DNA from: Ditylenchus dipsaci
Lineage: Eukaryota; Nematoda; Chromadorea; Rhabditida; Anguinidae
Length of the DNA stretch: 64,000 nucleotides
Direction of reading: 5' to 3'
NCBI GenBank assembly: GCA_004194705.1
Contig: SADC01000545.1
Coordinates: forward strand, 1-64,000
A program made the translations under genes and the position numbers. Shown piece by piece: positions 23,065 through 33,662 of this stretch. How positions within the stretch are numbered: position 1 is the stretch's first letter; every line of letters starts with the position of its first letter. Under the pieces are notes generated by a model, which saw only the letters and a program-made list of their open reading frames with translations, searched no databases and was not told the origin of the DNA.

Positions 23065-23073
23065 TATATATAA
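23065..23073 (+). promoter_or_regulatory. TATA box of membrane-protein gene
   Basis: TATATATAA lies about 30 bp before a TCATTC initiator-like site (23094) and 118 bp before the first usable ATG at 23191. Confidence 0.5.
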
Positions 23074-23190
23074 ACAAGGTGTTTTGTCTACGATTCATTC
23101 TTGCGTGTGTTGCAGTGAAATTCGGTCGCATCTTCCGTTTGCTCTCTGTTTCCAAATGTGTACTCGTCGTCATGGTTCGATTGGTCTGTG

Positions 23191-24925
23191 ATGCTGGTGA
23201 TGACTGCTGCTCTGTTTGCTTCTCTCCCTCCTGATCGCATTTTCTCGTCTGCAGGTGGTGGACCTACGTGAGTATTGGATAGACTTGTTTTGTATTCCAT
23301 ATATTCTATTATGTTTACAGGCGACTGTCAAAGAGCAATCCGAAGGCTAGTCTTGTGATTCCAAAAGATGATGTGGATGCTGGCAAGATCTCTTACCTCG
23401 CAATAGTTCCTCCGATTTTTGGTTGTGATAAAGGAAAGAAGTAAGTAGCTCAGTAATTTTCTATTGCTTACAATATTGCCGCTGACATTTGCTTTATTTA
23501 GAATTACTCTCATCGGTGGAATCGGTGGCTGCAGGATGAATAACATGTGGACTCTTACAGATGATAATGAAAAACGCTTCTTGCTCGGTTAGTCTTTGTC
23601 TTTTGCGTTTTCTTTTTTTGACAATTATTTAAGAAACTGGTAACAAACCCGGTGGTGCGAACGAAGATGGCTCCAGTTCTGTCTCTGTCGATGTGTTTGA
23701 TGATGGTGTTGTGGCTCTCAACCATTTAAACCATTCAATGGATTGCAAGGTGATTACCCAGCCAAACAACAATACAGTGCAAGGTGGAAAGGTTGTGGAC
23801 TTTGCGGTCGAGAATACGGAGACTTGTCCGAACATGGAGATCAAGTTTGTAAGTATTTTATCCAAATAATCAGTGAGTAATTTTTTTCAGGACAATCGCT
23901 ACAAGCTGTACGAACCGCCTGGTTCGCCGATTTCCGAAGAGTCAGATAAGAGGGATGACAACACTGTGCTTATGGTTTGCCTTTCTGTTGCTGGTGCCTT
24001 GTAAGTGATTTAATCAGTCATCACGTCATAATATAGTGCGTTCAATTTTAGGCTCTTGCTTGCTGCCATTGGTTTTGGATTGTGGTGTTTGTGGAAGCAC
24101 AGAAAGAAGAATCCCATGCCAGTTGCTCCAACGGATGTCAAGGTGGTGCTTGCTGAAGGAACCAAGCCGAAGGTGGTCAACAACTCTCCAGACCTGTAAG
24201 TAAGGAAGGTTCTGATATGTTTTCAATTGTCCTTATTTCAGGCCAAAGATGACTGCTATTTCGAATACTTATGTGAAGACGACTCAGCCAAATCATACGC
24301 CAGAAGTAAAGCCTAGGTGAACTTTGTATCTTTAACCTTCTCCCGTTCTCATCTTAAAAATTTCAGCAAAGCGATCCAGAAACAGCTGCCAAAGCTTGAG
24401 CCTTGTCCGACTGAGGAAACAGAAACTCCATTGCCGAGGGTCATTGTCAGCAGCAAGAAGAAGAAAGAGGCACAGCCGAAGGTCGTCATCAGTAGCAGCA
24501 AGAAGAAAGATAAGCCATCCAAGAAAAAAGCTGTCAATAAGATCAATCCAGGGAATCAGGTCATTCAGCCGTATCCTCCGGTGAACATAAAATACAAGAA
24601 GGGGAAATCTGCTGTCTTCGCCGACCTTTCGGAGATCCAAGATTATAAGACGCCCGCCAGCACCTGCAAAACAAAGGAGCCAAATACGATGGAGCGCAGC
24701 GCCCAGCGAAACAAGTGTGTGGAAGAAACATCCATCGAAGAGCAAAAGCCTGTGCCTCCGTCTACCAAACGTGTACCTCGTCTGCAAAAGGATTACGACG
24801 ACTACGTCTGCAGTCTGGAAGCAAACAAGTCCGTGGAGAAGCAGCGGCCGCCTTCTTCAGCCAAGCGTCAGCCTCGACTGCGGGAGGGCATGGATCCATA
24901 CGTCTGCAGCATGGAGAATCAATGA
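23191..24925 (+). CDS. Single-pass type I membrane protein with Lys-rich repeat tail, unknown
   Basis: Eight exons: 23191-23267, 23321-23440, 23502-23587, 23634-23848, 23891-24000, 24052-24195, 24242-24316, 24367-24925. All introns are GT-AG (42-61 nt), all phases fit, total 461 residues. The start is the first ATG after an in-frame stop and gives a short hydrophobic leader (VMTAALFASL). An ectodomain of about 165 residues has few Cys and one GGIGGC motif. The membrane segment is at about 191-216 (VLMVCLSVAG onward), followed by WKHRKK as a stop-transfer. The cytoplasmic tail (about 245 residues) repeats IVSSKKKK/VISSSKKK, and twice repeats P-x-x-KR-x-PRL-x6-Y-VCS-x-E (PRLQKDYDDYVCSLE, PRLREGMDPYVCSME). 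No family is recognised; a receptor or adhesion role is only a guess. It lies antisense within the carbonic anhydrase gap. Confidence 0.85.
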
Positions 24926-25244
24926 AGCAGTCCAGAAAATCCTCATTGTCCAAGTATCTTCGATAATATTCTTGTAAATGGTGTTTACTGTGTAGCCACC
25001 ATTGTTTATGTAAAAGGCATGTGTTCCTTGTAAGTGTGCAAGTGTATCTGTCGATAAAGGCGTTAATATATAATTCGTGTGTGTCGAATTGCTGCGGCCC
25101 CCATTTGAGTCGGAGACTTTGAGAAATTATTATTTTTTTAAATCGTGTACGTGATGTTTGACCCAGAACCGTTAGACCCTAAGGCGTTTGACCGAGATAC
25201 TGTTGACCTTGAATACTTTGTGGGAACATTCATATACTCATCGA

Positions 25245-25395
25245 CTAGGTCACAGGTTCGAATCCCACTGAGTGCACACCATATTTTTTAAACCTTTTTT
25301 CCATATCTTATTTACAAGTTACAACAACTTTGCTGTTATTAATTTAAGAAGATCATCAACCCAGGGTTAAACAGCTACTGCAGTTGAGTTGCAGG
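25245..25395. repeat. Partial copy of the 21228 tRNA-like repeat
   Basis: TCACAGGTTCGAATCCCACT matches box B of the 21350 copy. Shared 3' text follows (TTATTTACAAGTT, CAACAGCTACTGCA). It may be a tRNA-derived SINE. Confidence 0.5.
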
Positions 25396-25599
25396 TCGAA
25401 GCCTGTCTAAAACCTGATTTTTGTCTAGAACCCATGATTTTGGATTTTTCTTTGATTGGTCTGATTGATATTTGCTGAATTTTTTCTCTGTAAAGCACAT
25501 TTCTATAGGCTCTTTCGGGATATCATACAGAGAAAAGTATAATTGAGTTAGCACAAAAGTTAAAAAAACATCGAACGATGTGCAACTCCATGCCATCCT

Positions 25600-26300
25600 A
25601 CCCTTCAAAAATACTTATTTTTGCTTTATTAAACTGTCGAAGTATACTTCTTTTTTTTGAAGTAATTTTTCTGTGAAAATATTTGTATCAGATTTCTTAT
25701 GAAATTCTGACTCTGAAAAGTCACTAACCCAGGGATCCCATATCTACTTATTTTTAAGAATTCTACTTGTTTCGGCCCCGAATCTTAGTTTTTTTATTTA
25801 TTCTAAAATTATTCGAGAGCTACTGTTTTTTTTGTACCGAAAATCTTAGTTTTTCGGAAAAATATGCTCCTTTAAACGAAAAATCTCAGTTTTTGAAAAA
25901 TCTACATATTTTAAAAAATATTTTATGGGATCCCTGCACTAACCCCTTTTTAGAAGTCATTAAAGTACATAAAAAGGAGACAGATGGTTAAAAGGGCATG
26001 CTCGCGCCCGATGCAATAATTCTTGCATTTCAAATTCGCGGGTACCAGGCACGCCAGAGATTTGAATTTTAAATTCGATTTTGAAATCATTCTGAATATT
26101 TTGTTGCAGTGTGTCGATATTTTCGCTTGTGTTTTCCTCCGGTTTGTTCATACGAATCTAACTTTTGGTATCTTTTGTTTTAATATTACTGTGATAAGTA
26201 ATTTAAGTACTAGTTTCAGCCTTGTCTCTGATAAGCGAGCAGACGATGTTTTGCATTAGATAAGTTTTTCTCATACTTTCAGCGGTTTTTTACTTTTTGT
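25600..26300. other. No supported gene; one TTAA-type end
   Basis: A fragment resembling TTAA elements starts at about 25990 (AAAAGGGCATGCTCGCGCCC ... CGGGTACCAGGCACGCC), with no return arm. The rest is AT-rich. Confidence 0.35.
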
Positions 26301-26315
26301 TGCTTGTGTTTTTTA

Positions 26316-26566
26316 GGTGCCTGCAAATGTGGAACAGAAGGAAGGGCTGCCTGAGCTGACGAAGAACACAAGGTTGCAATGCATACTTCGCATACTTCGA
26401 CAATCCTCTTTTATTTAGATCTTTTGGGATGAGCAGCTTCAGCCCTGTCGCTGAGGGAACAGAAAATGATCTGGATGCTGGCATTTCTCCTCTTGTGTTT
26501 TCCAGAAATGCCACAATAAAAATCGGTAGCAGCAATTCCTTCTCGGAGATACCGCTATGCGTCTGA
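26316..26566 (+). pseudogene. Fragment related to the 23-kb membrane-protein gene
   Basis: Two exons with GT-AG borders (about 26316-26371 and 26420-26566) read VPANVEQKEGLPELTKNTR, then SFGMSSFSPVAEGTENDLDA, GISPLVFSRNATIKIG and a stop. The ENDLDAGISPL segment parallels KDDVDAGKISYL of the neighbour gene, at the same place relative to the exon border. An AATAAA lies at 26647. A truncated paralogue or short secreted variant; 5' exons are unclear. Confidence 0.35.
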
Positions 26567-26659
26567 TAATCTGATTTGAAATTTCTGTTACTCTGAGTGG
26601 CCTTTTGATTTGCCCCTGTGTTTGCTATTGTCGTTTTTTTAAAGAAAAATAAAGTATTT

Positions 26660-27460
26660 TAGAACATAGTTTTTGAAGGCGATCTTTTCTGAGGCGTAGT
26701 TCTGTGAAGTCTGCTTTTGTAAGTATTTTTGGCACAAGTTCGCTTTTGTGAGTTGTGTTGGCGCTTCTCGACTGAATAAAGTTATCATTCGATGAGCGCC
26801 TCAAACTATGCCGATTTTAGTAAAGTTTGATGATATGATAATTATCGAACATAATGTAATAAGATGCTGAGATCATAACTGTAATTTGTGATAACTGACT
26901 TACCAAAGTTACCTTTCTAAGCAGAGTACACATCTAAGTGAACCGCCGGGATAGTGTGTAAGCATTCCAGAGTTACGGTGAGTAATAGTGGTAAAAGTAA
27001 CGTGAAGTAACAGTGGAGTCCCGCTATAACGCGACCCTGAGGACCGCCCTACTATCCAAGCCGGACTGTTGAAAACAAACGTCAGAATTGTCCACTAAGA
27101 TTTTATGGGATTGCTTATAATTGTAGGTGAGAATAACGAGTAGCAACGAAAAACAAGTCAATTATTTCATCCAAAAGTATGAGATGAGAGACGTAAAGCT
27201 GCGTAATAACATTCTCTCCTCTATAGTATTCGAATCTTTGAAACTTTGCAGAACCGGTATAATCATGTTGCACAACTACAGTCGGGTCTCGATATAAGAG
27301 TACGTTTTAGGGATTTGGAGGAGCAATCTGACACTCATTTTAGGTAAGAGATCTCATGCTAACAGCTCAGCTACACAGCTTATAACTTCTCGAGAATATA
27401 TCATACCCCATAAAAATTTGCTAAACGTTTCGCAAATTTATTATTTCTAATCTATTCGCG
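26660..27460. other. No gene recognised
   Basis: Degenerate pogo-like ends occur at about 27012 (GTGGAGTCCCGCTATAACGC) and 27280 (CAGTCGGGTCTCGATATAAG). Nothing else is supported. Confidence 0.35.
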
Positions 27461-27470
27461 TAGTTGGGAT

Positions 27471-28105
27471 CATACCTGCACGCTGAGAAAAATCGGCGCC
27501 GGGCGCCGACCCAGGCGCCGGGTCTACTGAAAATCGGCGCCGGGCGCCGGCGTCGGCGCCGGCGCCACAATTAATTCGGCGCCGGGCGTCGGCGTCGGCG
27601 CCGGCGCCGATGCCTGAAAGAGGAAATACGGCGCCAGGCGCCGGCATCAAGCCATTTTGGTAAATAAAATAATAGAATGTAACAAAGACTAATCTAACAT
27701 TTTATGTTTTTAAATAGAAATTTTTTGTATTAGGAATAGCAACAATTATGAGAAATTAAAAATTTATCATGTTGCGGTTATAAACAAGCATTGCTTTGAT
27801 TTTAAAAAGTACTGGGCCAGTGGAGCTTTTTCTGCCGGCTGTCAACATAGCTGTTATGCTGAACATACGCTCAGCAGCTGCAGTACTTGCGGGAATAGCT
27901 AATAAATCATTGGCTATTTTTGTCAAAGATGGGTATGCCTACAATTTGTATATATAGACAGCTGAAAAGACAGCTAAAATATCTTAACAGTCGGGCGCCG
28001 GCGCCGCAGCTGATGTGGCGCCGGCGCCGGCGCCCGACTGTTAAGATATTTTAGCCGGTGCCGGCGCCGGCGCCCGGCGCCAGCGCCGGCGCCCGTGCAG
28101 GTATG
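27471..28105. mobile_element. hAT-like foldback of iterated GGCGCC words, 635 bp
   Basis: Ends CATACCTGCACG and CGTGCAGGTATG; perfect 8-bp flanking duplication GTTGGGAT (27463-27470, 28106-28113). Arms are GGCGCCGGGCGCCGGCG-type words interrupted by an AT-rich middle. Its GC content is wildly different from the surroundings. Confidence 0.85.
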
Positions 28106-28513
28106 GTTGGGATAGAGCTACATGGGACCAGGGAACTGCAAAAGGTCCTAAATAGGACTATTTCAAAAATAAACGTATTTCTCGGACTGAAAAATGTTTC
28201 ACAAAGAAATGGTGCGTAGTCGTTTAAGTAACTTTGTGCCCTTTTTCGAATTCTCACCTCTTTGAATTTTCGTTTGTCTTGCAGTTCGTTATACATTTTT
28301 AGTCCCGGCTAGCTTACGCTGCCCTACCCTGAGCCTGAGGCCTAAGCCTAAGTTAAAAAAATTTGAAAAAACATGCATCAAAAGCGCGAATTTAAAAAAG
28401 GGCACAGAGTAACTCAAATGCCCCCATGCCCCAGGGTTCCCATATATCCTTTTTTAAGTGAGCGCCTTCAAAATTTCTAATATTTCAAAGAAAACTTTAC
28501 TATGTTTTAGTAA

Positions 28514-28920
28514 TGGCTCATTTATAAACGTTGTCGTCGTCGTCGTTGTCGTTGGAAAAAATGTTTTATAAAGGCAATTTTACGCCATACAACAACGTCA
28601 ACGAAGACGACAACGACGACCTATTTATAAAAAATCCAACGACAACGCCAACGACAACAAAAATTTTTCTTCCAAATAAGACAAATTTTGCATCTTAAGT
28701 CAGAATTTTAAGGATTAACTATATTCTCTACACGTTTTCTCTTAAAATATCGTCTGAGAATGCGAAATTTGTTTAATTTTGAATAAAAAATGTCGTTGTA
28801 GTTGGCGTTGTCGTTGGCGTTGGATTTTTTGTAAATAGGTCGTTGTCGTCGTCGTTGGCGAAAAAAGGGTTTTATAAAAAAAATAATCCAACGACAACGA
28901 AAACGTTTATAAATGAGCCA
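28514..28920. mobile_element. Foldback of iterated GTCGTTG words
   Basis: TGGCTCATTTATAAACGTTG and its complement (ACGTTTATAAATGAGCCA) enclose arms of GTCGTCGTTGTCGTTGG / CCAACGACAACGCC words. No clear target duplication. The many repeated-codon frames inside are not genes. Confidence 0.7.
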
Positions 28921-29380
28921 TAAAAAAACAAACAAGAAATATTTGACATATTTGCTTTTTGACCTAAAAGTATATGCCAACGTCAGTTAAAGAAATGTAT
29001 AAAACCTTACATTTCTACACAAACGCCCACGCAGCATCGAAAAAAGGTATAGTACCTTTTGAGCATTTGCCTTTCCTCACCCAAAATAGAAAACCCTTCT
29101 TTTGACAGAATTTGTTAATTGGTCGGCAGTTGGAATGGTCGGCAGTTGACCCTCGTTCTATCGAACTGGGTATTGCAGTGTTTTTAAAACTTTGGAGTGC
29201 CAGTTGTATTACTTTTTGTGAACCTTCAGAGCTGGCGAGGCAGATTTATCAGGAACTTGGGCACGCTCTACAAGAATATCCAAGAAACAATGTTCCTCGA
29301 AGTTTCCCTAAGTCATAGTCAAGGTTCTTCCTTGTGAAAAGTGAGCAACCAAATCTAAACTCTCACGGTAAGAGTCCTAC

Positions 29381-31310
29381 CTGAGTCTTAGTGATGCTGA
29401 TTGGCTCCGCCATAACCGTCCAAATCACTGCTTCATTGCAACCAGGAGTGGTTAGTGAACCTTCATACCGGTAGAAATTTTCGGTATCTCCAGGCAGGTT
29501 GACTCTTGGTGCATAGTCGAATATTTGAGTGCTGTCTCCTACAGTTAACTACTTTTAAACAGTTAACTCCTCTCAATCAAACTACCATAGTTAACCACTT
29601 GATCCAGCCCAGATGTTAAGGTGGCCAGTGCCCTTCCATCTGTCCCCACATTCAAAAATATGCCGACCACAGCCAGACCATCTGGTTCACTAGTGATTTG
29701 ATTGGCGGAATAGCCTTCCTTAGTGTGCACAAAGTGGACCTCCACTGGGTAGTGCAGTCCGCCCATGGTGTGCTCACTGCCATTGTGGTGGCTGGTCGAC
29801 CAGTGGTAGTGGAATTGAGCCAGGAGGTATTTGCCGTCTAGCCCTCCACCAACTATGAATGGTCGTTCGGAAGCGTTCCAGTTGGTGAAACCTTCCACTT
29901 GCACTAAAATTCAAGTTATGGTTCACTGCTTTACTAAAAAAATTCAGCATGCCTCAATGTGATTTTTTCACTTTTTAGGACAAATAAACAAAGGGCAAAT
30001 CTTATAAGTAAGGACTTTTGTAGCTCTGCCGCAGGCTGACCCTGATTACATAATTTTGGGGAACCTGTCCCGAGGGGCACGTTCATTTGGTAAGAGGGAT
30101 AGGGCAAGGCACATGTCCAAGGGCCGGTGCCCTAAATAGTTAGGCGCACGTAACCATAGTTGTGCATCTCCGAAAAACCACCACCGCCGCCGCCGCCACC
30201 GCCGGCGGCACTTTTTATTTCGCCGCCGCCGCCGGCGCTGCCATCGCCGCCACCGCCGCCGCCAGCTAACGCTTCACTGCCAAAAAAAAATTTCTGTTTT
30301 ATTTATGTTTGTCATAGAATAAAATTTTTCAAGAGAACAGTAAAATTCTAAATTATGTCATTTTATCATATTTTCGTAAGATGACCATTCAAAACAAGCA
30401 TTGTTTTGGCACTTTGTAATTGGTGGTGCCGACACCGCCGCCGCCACATCGCCGCCACCGCCGCCGCCGCAGCCTATTTACTCCGCCGCACCGCCACCGC
30501 CGCCGCCGACCTCATTTTCAGCCGCCGGCGCAGCCGCCGCCGCCGGCGGCACCTTATACTTTGCCGCCGCCGGCGGCGGCGCCGGCGGTGGCGGCGGCGA
30601 TCCAACTATGCACGTAACTCTATTTTCGGGGGACGTGACTTTGGGGGAAAGGGGCGGCGCACTCATTTGGTACCAACCAAATGAGTCAGCCCTCATTTTG
30701 CACCGTTCTCCTGAGCCCCAAAAATAAAAGACCTCTTATCTGCATGTATATTCTCCGATAAAGTCAAATTTCAAATTCGAAAAAAAAAGTATTAATCATA
30801 AATAGGGTTGTCAAACGTTCGAAATTTTCGAACGTTCGGTTCGACAACCCTAATCATAAATCTGGAGGGCCCTTGGGTGACCGAGGCACAATTTATTGTT
30901 ATTGTTGATTGCCTCCGTGAAAATTCAGCCTACCTCCATGTCCAGTATTTTTGATGACCACTCTACCAGCCTTCTCATAGTTGTTAAAGTTCAAAGCATC
31001 CAACATGGCCAAGTCCACATCCCTAGCCCTAATGTTGATTGGCGACTGTCGTTGGCCAGTCTGACAGTGCTGTGTCCACTTTTCAGGCCCATTGTCTGGT
31101 CCATAGCCCCAGTTATTCAGCTCTTCTTTCGATCCAGATGGTCTTCTGACTTGTTTACTGTCGAAGATGGCTTTTTGCTTGCTTTTCTCGGGGTGCTGAG
31201 GTTTGTATGCTGTACTTTTCTGTTGCTGGTTTATCCGTCCATTCTGTTCTGGGCTTTCAATGTACTGGTGCACAAAATGCGTGATTTCACATCCATAAAA
31301 GGTACTTGGC
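29381..31310 (-). CDS. Alpha-carbonic anhydrase (internal exons)
   Basis: Alpha-carbonic anhydrases interconvert CO2 and bicarbonate using a His3-bound zinc. Exons in minus order: 31310-30934 (a polar N-terminal extension, then [32 protein letters not shown]), 29903-29568 ([15 protein letters not shown], two zinc His; [17 protein letters not shown], third zinc His and gate Glu) and 29538-29381 ([18 protein letters not shown] with the gate Thr; PISITKTQ). Borders are GT-AG and phases agree; one intron is only 29 nt (29539-29567). It continues in phase to the exon at 19271-19483, giving a tail-anchored enzyme. The first exon with signal peptide was not found. Two transposons (30155-30610, 30803-30852) lie in the intron between the first two exons. 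Confidence 0.85.
30155..30610. mobile_element. hAT-like foldback of iterated GCCGCC words, 456 bp
   Basis: Ends CATAGTTG / CAACTATG; perfect 8-bp duplication CACGTAAC (30147-30154, 30611-30618). The arms are CCGCCGCCACCGCC words around an AT-rich centre. Proline-rich frames here are artefacts of the repeat. It sits in a carbonic anhydrase intron. Confidence 0.85.
30803..30852. mobile_element. 50-bp hAT-like mini-hairpin
   Basis: TAGGGTTGTCAAACGTTCGA and its complement; 8-bp duplication ATCATAAA on both sides. The paralogous copy at about 16240 (ATTAATCATAAATCTGG) is the empty site, so this insertion postdates the duplication. Internal word GTTCGAA. Confidence 0.9.
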
Positions 31311-31429
31311 CTGAAATTGTTAAAGTAAGTTTTTGAGTACAGAGGCACCCAAGAAATTTGCCGATTTTAAAATGGTTACAACTTTTTTCTAAAGGCAAAA
31401 TTTGAAAATTGGGTTTTTATAAAAGCATA

Positions 31430-31532
31430 CAGTCGAGTCTCGATTTAACGTACCCCCAATTTAACGTACCCTTCGATTTAACGTACCCCTAGGACCGGTC
31501 CCCAGGGGGTACGTTAAATCGAGACTCGACTG
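31430..31532. mobile_element. Pogo-like TA element, 103 bp
   Basis: CAGTCGAGTCTCGATTTAAC ends with a TACCCCC tag, TA on both sides (31428, 31533). The duplicate region at 17100 lacks it. Confidence 0.8.
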
Positions 31533-31807
31533 TATCTGAATTTTGTCGCAAATTTGGCCATAATCACAGAGAGGACAAAGCAATTTCCAATTTTCTTTCA
31601 ATTTTGGGCTAATATTTTTTCCCACGACTTTTCTACTATGTTTTGAGCATTTTTGCCGAAAAGTTATATTTTCGTAAGACATTGTCAGAAAAATTTGTCA
31701 GAAAAAAAAATTTTTTGGCCCCGGAAAAATTCAAAGAAATTCACAGAAAAAATTGAACAATATTTTTCGTAAAGAAGTCTTCTTGTATTCTTGTTCCTAC
31801 TTATTGG

Positions 31808-32215
31808 CAGTGTTCATAGTCGAGTTGACCCCTCAACTTTTTAGGGGTCAACTTTTGTCAAAATTACCAAAAATATCAATTTTTTGAAGGGAAAGTGCCA
31901 AATCTATTATTTTCACCCCCACTCAACTTTTTGAGCTCTACAAGATGGCCTTTACAAAAGTTCAAAATCCTATCTTTACAAAATTTTAGCAAAAGTTGAC
32001 CCTAAGTTGACCCCAGTTGACCCCTCAACTTTTTACTCACCGATTTTTCTGCATCGAATTTTCATAAATCAGTCGGAAAAACTGCCTATATTTTCGTGTA
32101 GAGCTCAAAAGTTGCCCTAGAGTCATAACTATCAAAATAAATAAATATGAGAAAAATATTGACATTTTTTGAATTTAAGAAAAAGTTGACCCTAAAAGTG
32201 ACCCCGACATAAACA
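31808..32215. repeat. Iterated GTTGACCCC words
   Basis: Begins CAGTGTTCATAGTCGAG. It then contains nine or more GTTGACCCC / AGGGGTCAAC words over 400 bp, on one strand except for the first hairpin. The right end is not defined. Confidence 0.45.
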
Positions 32216-32410
32216 GGCCATTGTTTGTTATTTTCGTGCACTATAAAACTTACACACCATTAGCGATGGCATCCAGACATATGAGTAGTATAGCAAAAAA
32301 GTTAATTAATAGTTTTTGACAGCAATATTCCGGCGGCCGCATCAAAAATACTGATTCTGGAGCTAAATTTCAAATTTTTTTTCAATAATGAATTAATACT
32401 TGAATTAAGA

Positions 32411-32570
32411 CCAGTGTTGTTCCGGCGCCAGCGCGACCTCTTTTGAAAAAAGGACGAGCGCCGCCACCAAACGCCTCCTTTTAAAAATTTTGGCTCCGGC
32501 GCTAGAGCTGGCGCTTCCTATCTGAAGAAATTTGCCCCAGTGCGACGCTGATGGCAGCGCCGACGCGGGT
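32411..32570. repeat. GGCGC-word foldback relic
   Basis: CAGTGTTGTTCCGGCGCCAGC opens a run of CGGCGC / GCGCTGGC words. The closing end is lost near a TA element. Confidence 0.35.
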
Positions 32571-32617
32571 TGATAATTTTGTTTTCTTATAAAAAATCTG
32601 TGTTTTTATTAACAGTA

Positions 32618-32763
32618 CCGTATTCGCTCTAATAATCCCACACCCCCCCCCCCCCCGATTTTCGACTAGGATTTCAGAGTTAGGGCCATTTTTAATTGAC
32701 AATTTCGAGATTTTTTGGAGATTGAAAAATAATCCCACAGTGGGATTATTAGAGAGAATACGG
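32618..32763. mobile_element. ACCGTATT-family TA element, tag ATCCCAC
   Basis: CCGTATTCGCTCTAATAATC at left; the complement with GTGGGATTATTAGAGAG at right; TA flanks. Confidence 0.75.
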
Positions 32764-32789
32764 TATGTTTTTTACAGTGAGAGTATACA

Positions 32790-33000
32790 ACCAAGCCCCC
32801 TGCGCACCCTTCGGGGCTTGGTTGCTTGGGTTGAGATGCGCACACCCACATACTTAGACACCAATCACTCGAAAGTGACTCTGGATGCATAAAAATGTAT
32901 GCATACCAGAGTTTATTTATGCGGTAGGCCCAGTCAACAAAACTATGTTCAACATCTTCCTTTGTGTTTAAAATTGTCCTTTTTTTGGTCCATTTCCACC
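32790..33000. repeat. Partial copy of TGCATCC/CTAAGG-core inverted repeat
   Basis: AACCAAGCCCCCTGCGCACC, GATGCGCACACCCACATAC, then CGAAAGTGACTCTGGATGCA and ACCAGAGTTTATTTATGCGG, as in the core of 13987-14822. Confidence 0.6.
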
Positions 33001-33660
33001 CAAATACAGACCTAAATCCCTTTAAAAATGGTCAAAATGGGTGATTTTGGGTGGTCCCAAAACTTAGTTTTTTATTGATTAGAACTCAAAAACAATGCCT
33101 TTTTGAACTCCTGAGGCCATTTCAGGTCGATATAGGGTGTTTAGAAACACTTTGAAAAAAGTAGATTTGAGGAGGGGGGGGGGGTATATCCAAGTAGCGC
33201 CAAAAAATTGATGGCCCCCTTAAACCGAATAAGGTCGAATACGATATCTTCTAAAAATGTCTCCTAAGTGGCAGAAATATCCCTCAAAAATATTCTCTTT
33301 TGATGAAAGTCAACACCACAGCTTTCACACAACTTACAAAGTTGTTTCTTTTCGAGTGCCTTTGCAAACAAACTCAAAAACATGAGACTTATTAAGTGAT
33401 AAACCAGAAAAATGATTGATGGACTGGATGAATAAAAAGGCTCTATTTATATGTGAGAGCATGCATAAAACAACAGCCAAATGTGAGGCTATAACAATTC
33501 CATAGAAAAAAGGCCAAAATATATCAAAATAAAAAGCGCCTGAAGCTAAAAATAAGTAAATTGTCTATCCTCCTAAAACGGTTGCTGAGATAATTGTTTT
33601 TCTACAGTGAAATAAGCAGAAATTTATAAATAAATAGATAACCGGAATTTTTTATTTGTA
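33001..33660. other. No gene recognised
   Basis: AT-rich, with a poly-G tract (33170-33182). No splice-supported frames. Confidence 0.35.
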
Positions 33661-33662
33661 TA

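Noticed and set aside
24332..24977. Long ORFs overlapping the last exon of the membrane-protein gene in other frames
   Set aside because: Shadows of a well-supported exon rich in Lys codons; no independent start, splice or polyA signals.
27447..28296. Gly/Ala-rich ORFs
   Set aside because: Produced by iterated GGCGCC words of a transposon; no splice sites or codon structure of a gene.
30160..30727. Proline/alanine-rich ORFs on both strands
   Set aside because: They are translations of GCCGCC words in a foldback element with an 8-bp duplication; all frames are open for the same reason.
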